Positions 21,060-32,232 of a DNA stretch of 64,000 bases are shown here, piece after piece. The notes below the pieces were generated by a model. It was given only the letters and a program-made list of their open reading frames with translations, made no database searches and had not been told where the DNA came from. The stretch covers positions 13,661,197-13,725,196 of the forward strand of contig CM034307.1 of assembly GCA_019925795.1 (NCBI GenBank), given 5' to 3'. The translations under genes and the position numbers were made by a program. The stretch comes from Dendrobium chrysotoxum (Eukaryota; Streptophyta; Magnoliopsida; Asparagales; Orchidaceae). Each line of letters opens with the position of its first letter. The first letter of the stretch is position 1.

Positions 21060-22500
21060 AAATAACAAAAACTAAGCATCGTCTGTGTTCACACTTCCCT
21101 GTGATTCAAGTATAGGCTCTTGCTCCTTTTTCTTCTGACTTTTAGCTTGATATGATCACAGCTTCACCTACATCTCATCTTGAATCTTTCTCAACTCCTC
21201 TATCTCTCTTATCAGGGCAGCAACCCTCTGGCTAATAGTTTCTTCAGCTCAACTAACATTATAAAATATTGAAGTAGATGTACTACCCTCATAAGCATAT
21301 CCCTATAACCTAAGCTACCTCATAAGCATATCCCTTCATCTAACAAATTTTAACCACGTGTGGTACTCAGAATACTAGGTCGATCTTGAAGATGATCCCT
21401 CACCAGTAGACTATTGGCTATCCCGAAGTCGTATAAAATCATCCTACGAGAATAAATCTATAAAATAAATTTTTATTTATTTCTTATTATTACTCAAAAA
21501 ATTATACTCATGTGAGCTTTTCTTGCCTTCTCATCAACCCACTAATGATCAGCTTGATGTTGGTGAGTCCTCGTATGCAGCTCTAGTGGTGTCGGCTCCC
21601 GACCAAGATACTCTTTCTATAAATAGAAAATATAGTTAAAATAATGTACATATATTTATGAAACTAATTAAAATAATATTCTATCAGCCATCATCTATGC
21701 TCAATATGAGGCACTGAACCTCCAGTATGAAGAGAACTTCCTAAACCTCCACAGTCAGATGCTTTATTTTGCTTATTCTGCTCTCTCAATTTGGTGAACT
21801 TAGGGCTCGCCCAAGCTCTACTCAAATCAGCCCATACTCCCTCTCCAATCTATAATGGATGTTGCCTAAACTTTTTAATATTCGTGAACATGTCCCTAAG
21901 ATGAGTAGAGCCTCTCCTCTCAAAATTTATTCTGATTCTCATACCTTGCTCAGGAAACCACCTAAAATCTTTCTGTAAAAAAATATAGACATAATAAATA
22001 ATATTAATATAAATGAAATCAAAAATTTTAAGTAATTCCAAATAAATATACCTAAAATTCTCTAAACTACATATTCTTAACTTCCCTTGGAATATTCTTC
22101 CATGATAAGTATGGAGCATCATATTTACTCCATATGATGTCATGAATCTTGTGGGTAGGCTGCCTTGAGGGATTAAAGCTGCAGGTAATTTTTTTTGTCA
22201 ATAACATATAACAAATCAAATTACAATAACTTTACAAAAAAAATTAAACTTATGTATTACCCTCAGGCTCTATGTATACATGTTTATCCTTTGTTATTGC
22301 AGGCTCCCAGCACCAACCTCTGCTTGTGTTGATGGTCCACCCTATTTTGGCTGCACAAGAGGTGGGTAATAATAGGGGTGGTGGTAAGGAGGGTAAGGGT
22401 AGGTCGATGGAGTTGTTTATGATGTTAGTTGGGGGTAGTATGGATAGAATAGAGCTGAGTGTGTCTGCTCTAGAGAGGGAAATGGAGGACTCGTAGATGT
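21060..22500 (-). pseudogene. CACTA accessory protein (plant Transposase_24-like), exons with decay
   Basis: Several minus-strand segments fit the plant Ptta/En/Spm accessory protein. A serine/proline-rich N-terminus (about 22496-22320) leads to TKDKHVYIEPEG (about 22270). Next come PSRQPTHKIHD and SWKNIPREVKNM (about 22180-22080). The best block is at 21960-21700 (RINFERRGSTHLRDMFTN, SDCGGLGSSLHTGGS), followed by GREPTPLELHTRTH near 21570 and a coil-like end (QRVAALIREIEELRKIQDEM, about 21240). AT-rich gaps between blocks look like introns. Stops and frame changes show decay. Confidence 0.75.
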
Positions 22501-22992
22501 AGGAGGAGGGAAGTACCGAGCATAGGGTAGTAATCCAACTACAGCTAGATCTACCTATCTCTAACCCTACTTAATGGGGGAGTGATGCTAAATCCCAGGT
22601 GGTGGTGATGGTATCACTGGTGGAACTCTCTGGCCCTGACCTTCATCATCCTGTCTAGACCTAGTTGGTCTAGTGTTAATTTCTACTTATGACATCTCAT
22701 ATGACCTGCTGAGCTTGTTGATGCGTAGAGCCACTGAAGTCTTAGAATAATCAGTAAATAAAATAAACAAGAATATGAAATATCTTTCTTTTAATGATGT
22801 TATTTTCCCGAGTTGGGTTTGAATCGAGGTGCATTACATGTGAGATAATAAACTTCTATCACATCATCTTAGTAGTATAACATACAACCATTTATACAAT
22901 AATTAATTTTCATAGAGATGAGATGGAACTTGGATACTAATTTCTTTGTTCAATATAAATCTATGGGTTTGGTGGCTCTTCAATGCTAGCCT

Positions 22993-23350
22993 TTAAATTA
23001 GACCTACTACATCAAAAGTAAGTTCTTCATACGGTTTACTCATTTGATCTTCATTGACTATTTCAAAAGCTATGGATGGGCTGATATGAGTATCTCTATG
23101 TGGTTCGTGCTCGCCATGTGAGGTCCAAATCAAGTATCTTAGAACAAATCCCTTACAATTTAAATCAACATTTACATCATCGGGCTTAAGGAATGCTTGA
23201 TTTTTGTGCTTCAAACATGGACATCTAAATATTCCATCGATTTTAAATGAAGGTAATTGAGATGCGACTTTAATAAAAGTCTCAACTCCCTTCACAAATT
23301 CATCTGTCAATCCTTTTCAGCCCGATAACAATCTGTTGTACATCCAATAT
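22993..23350 (-). pseudogene. CACTA TNP2-type transposase, N-terminal transposase-associated domain only
   Basis: Read on the minus strand, RYWMYNRLLSG is followed by a stop and then the open frame LTDEFVKGVETFIKVA, IFRCPCLKHKN, NCKGFVLRYLIWTSHGEHEP. This is the pattern of the transposase-associated domain at the N-terminus of TNP2/TNPD proteins, with its Cys-x-Cys and WTSHGE motifs. The catalytic part that should follow toward lower coordinates is absent, replaced after about 22990 by non-coding sequence and the accessory gene. Confidence 0.8.
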
Positions 23351-25161
23351 CTCTCTTCTTAGATAGTCATTTAGATGTTAAAGCAAACATTCCCTACATA
23401 GTTGTGAAATGAATTATTAAAAAAGGTGCCATAAAGGTGTGGTAAATGCATCAATAAGAAGCAATAAGCCCTTGCGGTGTGTATCTCCAAAGTTTATTTT
23501 TGGTTTGTTTTTACTTAAACAAGACTCAACATTTTCCCAAACTATTCATATTTCCTTCTTATGTTTGAATTGTTTTTATGATGCATCTATTCCTTATTTG
23601 CTCTAGATTGAGATCATCAGTTATATTTTCTTTGTGATATTTGTTATCATCAAAATCTAATTAAAGCTTTTTGGGCTCATGAGTATAATGGATTTGATGT
23701 TACTATTAAAATAAATTCTACTTAGTCTAATATATAGACATAAAGATTAATATTTATTTTTCATTGGTTATAAATACCAAATGCATGATCAATTTTAAGC
23801 AAGATTGATAGATATTTTTTAGGTTTGAATGTGTTATAGATAATCATTGCTTGTCTAAAGATTATTATATTATCAATATCTATTTCATTAAAGGACTTAG
23901 GTAAGAAATAAAACATAACTTAAGCCAACAATATTTCAAAGATCACTCATTAGTTTTTAGAGTTTTAAATTCCAAGAATAATTTTAATTATCCTCATGCT
24001 TGAACTATTGTACGTTTGAAAAATATTTATATGAAAAAATACATGACGCCTCTCCTAAAGCCATTAAACACACATCAACACCAAAGGCATGCATAGTAAA
24101 TATTTGATCCCATTGTAGACATTATAGGCTATGAATATCTTTTGAATGATAAATTAGAAGCTAAAAAGTACTTATATTTACAATATGATTCTACCTATGA
24201 TTTCTTAATTTTAAATCATTGTCGAATTGTATGCTAAAGTATATTTATGAACCTAAACTTATAAGAGTTTAAATTTGAATAGAAAATTGAATCAGTGAAC
24301 ATATAAGAACCTAAACCTTAAATACAATTCGAATCTATGCTTAACTATGAACTAAATAAATCATTTGTGTTATAAGTTGGTGAATCAAATAAGCAACTTG
24401 ATAATACATGTGATAATGAACTATCTACAATTTTATTATTTTGGCCATTGATTTATCACCTTATACATTTTAAAAAAAGCACCTCAGTAAGAATATCAAA
24501 TTGGACCAACATGCTTGTAGATTTTTTTTTCATGTTAGATTCTCTTAAAAAATATAATAAATTAAGAACTACATATCCAAAGTTACACAACTTATTTGAA
24601 TCAAACTTTATCTAGCTTGCCCTTTATCTAGAATAGACTCTAAAACAAACTATATGAAATTAAAAAAATCTAAGGAGATGCATGGAGATCACGTTCGGCT
24701 AAGGCGAGCGAGAAAAAATCGGCTAGGGCAAGGTTGGTCACCGAGGCTAGGAAGGAATTCGACAAGGGTGCAAGGTCACAGCTTCTCTGGATGAACCAAA
24801 TGAGTAGACAAACGAGGTAGGCTAGAATTCGGTGAGCGCGGGCGTTCTCTAGACAAACCAAATGAGCTAGATGAAATGAGGAAAAAGGAGGGGGGGTGCA
24901 GTTTTAGGGCACTTACCGACGGTGCTTCCGACGGATTTTTCACTTAAAAATGGCGGCTAAACTGTTACTAAATATGTCATGAAAATAAAATACCATCAGA
25001 ACTTTCGAAGGTCATTTGACCATCAAAAATATTGACAGTTTTGTCTTTTCTATATGTGGTTTGACCGCCGGTAAATAGTGACAGTCTGACCGTCGATAAT
25101 TCTGGTGGTCATATGAGTGCCGAAAGTTTGGCTGGTATTCAATGAATTTCCTGTAGTGTCA

Positions 25162-25870
25162 TAGTGCTTCATGCTCATTCCAAAGCTACTATAAAACATA
25201 GAGCATTAATGACACCATATTAAATTCCATCACCCTATTCCTTCTCCTTAAGAGCTACCATGCTCAAAATCATAGCACTATGGTGCTCCAGTTAAGAATT
25301 TCTAGATTTTCTTTTTTTATTATTTACAAAATTTTTAGTTTATTACACCTCCAAGCTTTAATGTGTTTATGTGTAGGTCGTACATAAATGTAAAACCTAG
25401 TGTGATCTAGAGCATTGATGAAGGAGTTGAAGAATAACTAGATGTTTTAAAATGTAGTCTGGCTTAAACATTGACATATCATGGCTAGGATTATGGAATT
25501 TCATGGAGATAGTAAAACTATAGTTAGAAGGAATTCTAGCTAATACTCAAACGAGCTCGACAAGATGAGGAGTACTTATGCTAACATTAATAGGTAAATA
25601 AATACTCTTAAATAATCATGTGTTTCAAATAACAAAGGTTTATAACTTTTATAAGTAATGAATTTACCTTTTGTAATTATACCTTTTTATTTTAATTTGT
25701 AGAACCTCTTTTAAATCATTGGGCTAAATAAATGCTATAGTTTAGTAGGCAGTACTAAAGTGAATATAAGAAATTTCATGTCTCCTCCTTGAGATGATAC
25801 TCTTCTTATCACTTTATTACTTGACAAACCACATGCACTTGCATAGAATAGGACTTGCACCTAAGCAAAT
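25162..25870 (+). repeat. Unclassified dispersed repeat (family X), copy 1, right of the CACTA element
   Basis: Homologous to about 57660-58260. Both contain TAGTGTGAT followed by TAGAGC at about 25398 and 57797, and end with TTTATTACTTGA (about 25814 and 58219). Its left part lies before 20395, since the CACTA element inserted into it. No coding capacity seen. Confidence 0.55.
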
Positions 25871-25929
25871 AATACCATATTTAGATGACCAAGAAGTGTA
25901 TGTAAGCTAAAGCACAAAAATATTCCTAT

Positions 25930-27579
25930 CTATTTTCCAAAAAAAAAGTATAAAATATTGGAGGTCGTGTGATGGAATATCCATTCATAGTGTTTCTATT
26001 GCCAAACTGTGCCATGCCAAAATTAATGTGTGGTGATTAAACTAGAAAATAGTGACCCCTATCTGAAGCTACTTGAATGTTCTATGATACACCAAGAGGG
26101 GAGAATTAGTTACTTAAATATTTTAAATAAATACCAACAATACAATATGTAGTGAAAATTACCTTTGTATATAACAATAATTTTTTTTAAAATAAATAAC
26201 ACCAAAATATTTTTTTGTTTTATATTATTATTATTTTTTATAATTTTTGAGCAATAAAATTTTAACAAATTAATTCAAAGTAAATGTACTTATTAATAAT
26301 CAAAGCATAAGATAGTTTTTAATCGTAATATGATCAAACCAAAAAATCTTAGAAAATAAAGATTATGGAAAATAAAATGTAGAAAGGTAAAAGAAAAGGA
26401 AACCACAAATTTATAAGGGATCGAACTCAACCTACATCTACTCCCAAGAGGTCTTCCTCTTTGGGAATTCCATAAGTAAATGCCCCTTCTGCTCTTAGTA
26501 TGGAGGAGAAGACCTTATCTATTCTTGGGTGGAGAAATAACATCACAAAGCTCTTCCTCCTAGAAGGCATAAACACTCATTCTTCTTCTCTTATTAGTGG
26601 AGATGCCACTCCCTCGTTATGCTCCTCATAATGACGAAGATGTTGCTCCCTTCTACTACTCCTCACAACAGTAGGGATTTCACTCCCCTAGCATCCTCGA
26701 TTAGTTACAAGTGTTTTCCCCCAAAGACTTCTTCCTTAAAGCTCCTATCCAAGAGCTCAAAAACCACAACACAGAGGATTTAAGTTGAAGTTTGATGAGT
26801 ACAACAATGTGACTCTCTCACAAATCCTTGGACTACCTTAAGGGCATCCTCTCAATCTCACCTTCTCCCTCTTTCAAGTGATTTGGACACTTTCATAAGC
26901 AAGAAGACACATCTCCCTCTCCAAAGCTCTCTCTCATAAAAAGAATGTCTCTGGTACTCTCTTTCATCCACTCTCATTATATGAAAAGAATTATGTTGGG
27001 CTATTTAAATAAAACACTTGTTTTCAATTTTATTATTTTGATCGTATAGTACGATGAAGTGTGCGTCATATTGTCCAATTAGTTAAACATCTATTTCTAT
27101 GCTATGTAAGATTGCATTGTATGATAAGCAATCATAAAGTATGATTAGCTATATCGAATCCAAGATTATTCAAGGTTTTTCCATCAAATATTCTTTTAAA
27201 TAGTATTGGATGATTTGGATCATATAGTGTGAATGCCAATTAAGATTTGATCCTTATACGATTGCATGATCAACTATCCAAATTAGGTACAATTCATTAA
27301 TAATCATGTAGTATGAACTCTTATGTACAATGTAATTAAGTAAAATTAAAATTCAAATTTTCCTAAATTTGAAAACTCAGATTCAATGACAGGATTTTAT
27401 GAAAGTAACTGCATCCCATACGATCATAGATCGTATAATAAAATTAGTTTAATTGATTTAATTAAAAACATAATTTAATTTCTAAACTAATTAATTATAC
27501 ATCAAGATTGGGATCATAAAGTACTATTTAATGGAGAATATAAGTGTTTAATTTTTATCCCCTGTCATGAGTGTGTGCT
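25930..27579 (-). mobile_element. Inverted SIRE-like LTR element remnant, left part
   Basis: On the minus strand this carries the start of the internal region (25930-26085, matching about 5217-5350 of the gag-only element, including GAGGTCGTGTGAT and the second PBS-like copy). LTR sequence follows, beginning at CCAAGAGGGGAGAATTAG (26092) and running to 27579. The LTR contains many ATCGTATAGTACGAT-like 15-mers (27041-27055 is the clearest). The Tat/Ogre-like element inserted into this LTR, and the LTR resumes at 51245. Confidence 0.65.
27575..27579. repeat. Target-site duplication GTGCT, left copy (partner at 51245-51249)
   Basis: GTGCT directly before the outer TG of the left LTR; the same five bases directly follow the outer CA of the right LTR. 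Confidence 0.9.
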
Positions 27580-30325
27580 TGTTTGGGTTGAAAAGCGGGT
27601 TTTGAAAAATTTAGTCTTCTTTGGGAAATTTAAATTGATGTAGAATTTTGATTCTAAAGTCGAACATCCCATCGAAAGAAATATACCACCTCAAGAGGTG
27701 GAAATAAAATTTTGGATGGGTTTCAGATTTAGAATTATAAATCTCGTCTTGAATATCGTAGCTGGATTTAAGAGAGAACTTCGTATGGCCCCTAAAAGGG
27801 TCAAAATAAAGTTCAGTCAAATATCGAGCTAGGATAATCAAGAGGAGTGATCGTTAATTTTATATTCGAATTCATTTTAATAAAAGATATATCTCCCTAA
27901 AGGGAGAAGATATCATTTATCAATAATCGTTCGAACATAATGATAACGATCGTTAGTAATTTAACTTCCCCAAAAAAGACTAATTGAGTTTTGAAAATCA
28001 ATTTAAAAAAAAAAAGATGTGGGTTCTAAATCTCCTACGAGCGCAAGCCCTCATAGTTAATTACATCGTGGGAGACCGAAGTCCCCTACGAAAACTTTCG
28101 ATTAAAATAATGGCAGAAATTTTGTTTAGAGATTTCTAGGAGTGATACCAAAGAGATGAAATTGAAATTTCAAATGGGATAGGAGCAAGATTGAACACTT
28201 ATTTTGGAATCAAATGAGGAAGGGTAGGAGACACTTTAGAATTCTGAAACAATTCAGAAGTGCCCCGACCAAAGCTAAGTATTGAGCTTTAAATTTTGGA
28301 TTGGAAGAATATTTAGTTTGAGTTAAATATTTTATTAGAAATTTGGAATTATATTCCCAGAGGTTGGGGTCTTATGACTCAAAAAGAAATCTGCCCCGGA
28401 TCCTAACTCTAAATTTGGACACTGGAACATAGTAGTCTGAACCTAACTAATGCAGTGCAAAACCTGGACTTACCCCGGCCTGGATTGGGGAGCCAGCTAA
28501 ACCACCTAAACGCTTCAAAACCATGAGTCTGGTCTTTTGATGTAGAGTGATCAGGGACGCTATTTAAGATTGGTTTAAGAAGTTGGGGTCGACATCTAGA
28601 GCAGATTCCTAATTGACCTCTTGACTTATGTCGGGTGGAATGCTTAGACTAAAATGAAATTAAAATTTTAATTTAATTAGTTTCTAATGCGATGCATGCT
28701 GATTCAAATTTTTCAATCAAGTATGCATGAGATTTTTAAAAAAGGCTTATACAATAATAATTTTTTGAAAAGACTAGACTTCCCCAGGTCCAGCACCTCA
28801 TCCTCATAGGTCGGATTATCTGGACTTTACCCGCAGGCGGGGAACTGTCTTAGAGCAAGGGGGGAGAGGGATGCAATAATATGCATGTGACCTCGGACGA
28901 TTCCGGCTATTCCCTAAGTCGTTAAGTTTCTATGTTATTTAAATCTTAAAATTTTAAATATTAGTTACAAGTAAAAAAAATTTTGGTCCTTAAAGAGCCT
29001 AACGAATTCCAGGCTAAAATAAAAAAAGACAGCAAGCAATCGCCAAAAAAATTAAGGAAAGCAGGCAATCCTATACGCAATCAAATTAAATCACAACACA
29101 TTAAATAATCAAATTAATTAAGTAAATGTCCATAGGCAAATTGCCTTGCTTATTACAACCCAGATTTACATAAATTAAAAGTGGCCGGGCACCACTAACA
29201 ACAACCCGGATTCTAATCCTAATACAGACGCAAGTGACTCTGAGTGGGATACTCTATGTCTTCAACTTCTCGGTCTTCTCTTCCTCGAGCTCCTTGGATT
29301 CTTCGTGATTGGATACCCAAAGGGAAAAGAGAACTCTTCCCTTGAGGGGAAGGTTACTCTTTTCACTTTTGATAGTAAAATAATCCAAATTTGGAGTTCC
29401 ATATGGATAAGGACTATCCCCCTAAGGGGTATCCTTTCCTCTTTGGAATCCAATCTTTGGATCTTTATATCCCAACTCAAATGTACACTTTCACAACTCA
29501 ACACTCAAATGAATTACAAGAATGTAAAAATAAAAAATTCTAGACTCTCATGCAAGGTTATCCTAAGCATTTAAATATTAAAATACATCCCAAGCAGTTA
29601 TATGTGTATAGGTGCAGAAAAATAAACACACTTGGCCACACACTTTTTTATTTGGGGGCTAAGCAGCTGAAGCACCTGTAGCATTCATATTTATAATTTA
29701 TTTAGCCCCCTTTATTGCCCTGCACGAGCGTGGCCACCTGCAAAAAATTCAGTGAGCATCCAGATCGTTCCTAACCTAAGGGTAATCTAATCGCCCATCA
29801 CATCAATCCACAGAGTGCAGTAAAAGTAAACAAACACATCAATCAATTTCAATCACAACATGTAATGAAAACTCGAAAAATCCGGCACACAGCAGAAAAG
29901 TAAACATCGACCTAGCCTAGATCTAGAGTCGGTTGTCCTAGCAAACCATCTAAAGTATGTGTCGTAGGTTGTATGGCTGGGGTAGATCCTAAGCTGGGTA
30001 ATCTGTTGAAGTTGTATAATGTTGAAGTTTATTAAAGGTTGAAGGGAGATTTATGTTTAAATTTAAGTATTACTATGTTAAAGCTTGATTTAAATGTATT
30101 TTAATTATCAAATGATTACTACCTTTGTTGCTCACCGAGACCATGAAGTTTATTTCACCTTCCTTGGGGCTAAGTTAATAGCCTCATAGGCCTGGGTTAC
30201 CTAGTAGCAATCGGGGTTGATTAAGGTGATTTAGTTTGTTAAAAATTATGGATCAATTAATATTAATTAATTTAATTAATTACTGATTTTAAAAGTTAAA
30301 TTAGTTTATGTTTTCCATCAACAGG

Positions 30326-30578
30326 TTCGTGGCGTTGTGCCACCAGGCTCAAGGAACCAGGCCTCCTTAGGACACTTAACCCCGCAGCCCGGAGTAATCC
30401 ATCCTAAAAACCTTGTTGATGTAGTTGAATTAAGGATGTTAATTTGGTTAAGTAATTAAAAATAACTTGATTTTGACGTTTAGCACCCCATTGAATCCAT
30501 TTGTGGCGTTGTGCCACCAAGCTCGAGGAACCAGGCCTCCTTAGGACACTTAGCCCCGCAGCACGGAGTAGTCCATCC
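30326..30578. repeat. Direct duplication of a 78-bp GC-rich block inside the LTR
   Basis: Two copies, 30326-30404 and 30501-30578, 175 bp apart, each with GTGGCGTTGTGCCAC (5-bp arms, 5-base loop), CCAGGCCTCCTTAGGACACT and a CCCCGCAGC stretch. The same pair is in the other LTR at about 47899-47977 and 48074-48151. Confidence 0.85.
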
Positions 30579-32031
30579 AATAAACTTCATCTTTGGAGTG
30601 TTTGTTATGCATTTGAGTGTTGGTTGAGTTTTTTATTAATTAAATTAAAGTTTTCTGAAATTTTGATGAATTATTGGATTTTTGGGAATTATTAGGATTA
30701 TTTAATTATGTTAATTAAGGGGTCCAAAAGTTGACTTTTTAAATTAAAGTTAATTTTGAGAGTTTCAGATTTTTAATAAATATTAGACCTTATGATGAGT
30801 TATTTGACTATTAGCACACTTAATTTGGAGTTTTCTATGAAAAGGTATGATTTTTCGAAGTTTGGGCCTAGTTTTGAACTACGGTTGACCAAAAGGTTGA
30901 CTTTTTGACTTTGACCCGATTTTGGAGGTTTGATATTTTTAGAAAATACTAGACCTTAATTGGAGTTGATAGACACTAAGTTTGTTTAATTTGAATTTTT
31001 CTGTAATTAGTTATGAATTTCCAAAATTTTCTTAATTATTGAATTTTTGAAATTGCTTAATTAGGAAGGTTTTGATCATTTTGATCCAAACGCATCCCAA
31101 ACTGCATGGAATCACTCCCAAATGTTAGAGATGACCCATGGGAGCATTTCCAAGTGTTTATAAATTATTTGAGATTTTTAATAATTTTTAATTAATTAAT
31201 ATAATTAGTTATTGATTTTCATTAAAAGTCAAATTAAAGTTTAATTAGGAGTCCAGTCAAGGGGCTTTTATTTTTCCTAGATAAAGGACTACATTCTGGT
31301 CAATTGAGGTATTATTTGTAATTTTTTCACTTAATATGGATTTATTACATTTTTTTGAAGTTTCTAGACCCTTAAAAAGGCTGAAAGTTTGGGTAATTAA
31401 TTTTCTAACTTAATGACATCCTCAAATTCAATGAAATTTGGACCTAAGGCTTATGATGTCACTAAGTTTACTGTGTTCAAATTTCACCCCTATTGGGTGA
31501 GTGTAAAATTTCGTAGGAATTTTCTAAGTTTTTTAGGCTTTTCCTTAAATATTTTCCCTAGGTGTTTCTATTATCCAAATAGGCTTGCAATTTGGTGTGA
31601 CTAACCCTGACCCAAATGCAGACACCCAGCACAAAACATGCAGCCTAATTCTACACAAAAAAGGAGTTATGAATTTTTAAAGTTTTGGGCCCAAAATAGA
31701 CCCATTACTTTTAAAATTCACATCACAGCAAACCAGAGAGCATCTGACCCTAGAAAAATTATAGAACATGCCTAAGATGCTCAGAAACATTCCACCAAAA
31801 TTTGGGATTCATTTGATCCCTGGATTGTAAGAAAATTGAAAAAAAAGAAAACCAAACAAATGCAAATTTCTCCCAATCTAGAGCTCGAAACATCTAAATT
31901 TTAATTTTAATAAATTCTAAATTTAATTACCTTTCCAATGAGCCTAGGAATGTCTAATTTGGTGGAAAATTCAATTTACTGTGAATTTTAGAAGATTTTG
32001 GCATTTAAAACATTTTTTTAATCAATAATAA

Positions 32032-32232
32032 AAACGGCGGCGGCAATGATTGCGCCGCCGCCGCCGCAGTTTGACACGTGGCGGGACACGCGTCGAGGCC
32101 CCAGCAATCACTTAAACACGTTGGCAAGAGCCTGGGCCGTTGGATCGACGGCAGATCGGCGGACGGTCGAGATTCGACCACGTGTCCGATCTCTACCCAG
32201 ACGGCGCGGGTTCGAACCCCGCAGACGCCGCG
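32032..32232. promoter_or_regulatory. GC-rich LTR module: CGG hairpin, two G-boxes, B-box-like T-arm
   Basis: In an AT-rich LTR this 200-bp island stands out. It begins with a CGGCGG run facing a CCGCCG run across GCAATGATTGC, a strong hairpin. Two CACGTG G-boxes follow (32075-32080 within ACACGTGGC, an ABRE-like site, and 32179-32184). Then comes GCGGGTTCGAACCCCGC (32206-32222), a perfect tRNA-like T-arm containing the Pol III B-box consensus. The other LTR has the same module at 48950-49190 with one mismatch in the T-arm and about 40 extra bases. Function is inferred only. Confidence 0.55.

Larger units (their letters stand above)
20398..25158 (-). mobile_element. CACTA (En/Spm) DNA transposon, internally deleted
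   Basis: The right end, read inward on the minus strand, begins CACTACAGGAAATTC, the classic CACTA terminus. The left end begins CACAATAGGAAAATC, a slightly decayed version. Both subterminal regions (about 20410-20800 and 24900-25150) repeat short GC-rich motifs such as ACCGGCG, CCGCCGG and ACCGACGG, as expected for transposase-binding subterminal repeats. Two coding remnants lie inside on the minus strand: a transposase-associated domain and a Transposase_24-like protein. At about 4.8 kb, with no DDE-type transposase core recognised, it is a non-autonomous deletion derivative. Confidence 0.88.

Noticed and set aside
22272..22496. Plus-strand frame of 74 residues inside the CACTA element
   Set aside because: It is the antisense shadow of the proline/serine-rich minus-strand accessory protein.
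24670..24861. 63-residue frame within the CACTA right subterminal region
   Set aside because: Composition follows the GC-rich subterminal repeats and it matches no transposase domain.
29305..29574. Open frames on both strands at 29262-29574, repeated at 46835-47147
   Set aside because: They are LTR copies of one another. An inverted pair of CCTAAGGGG/CCCCTTAGG-like blocks keeps both strands open. No protein family resemblance.
32206..32222. tRNA gene suggested by a perfect T-arm
   Set aside because: I could not build an acceptor stem, D-arm or anticodon arm around it. Only the T-arm/B-box is present, so it is reported as a regulatory-like module and not as a tRNA.
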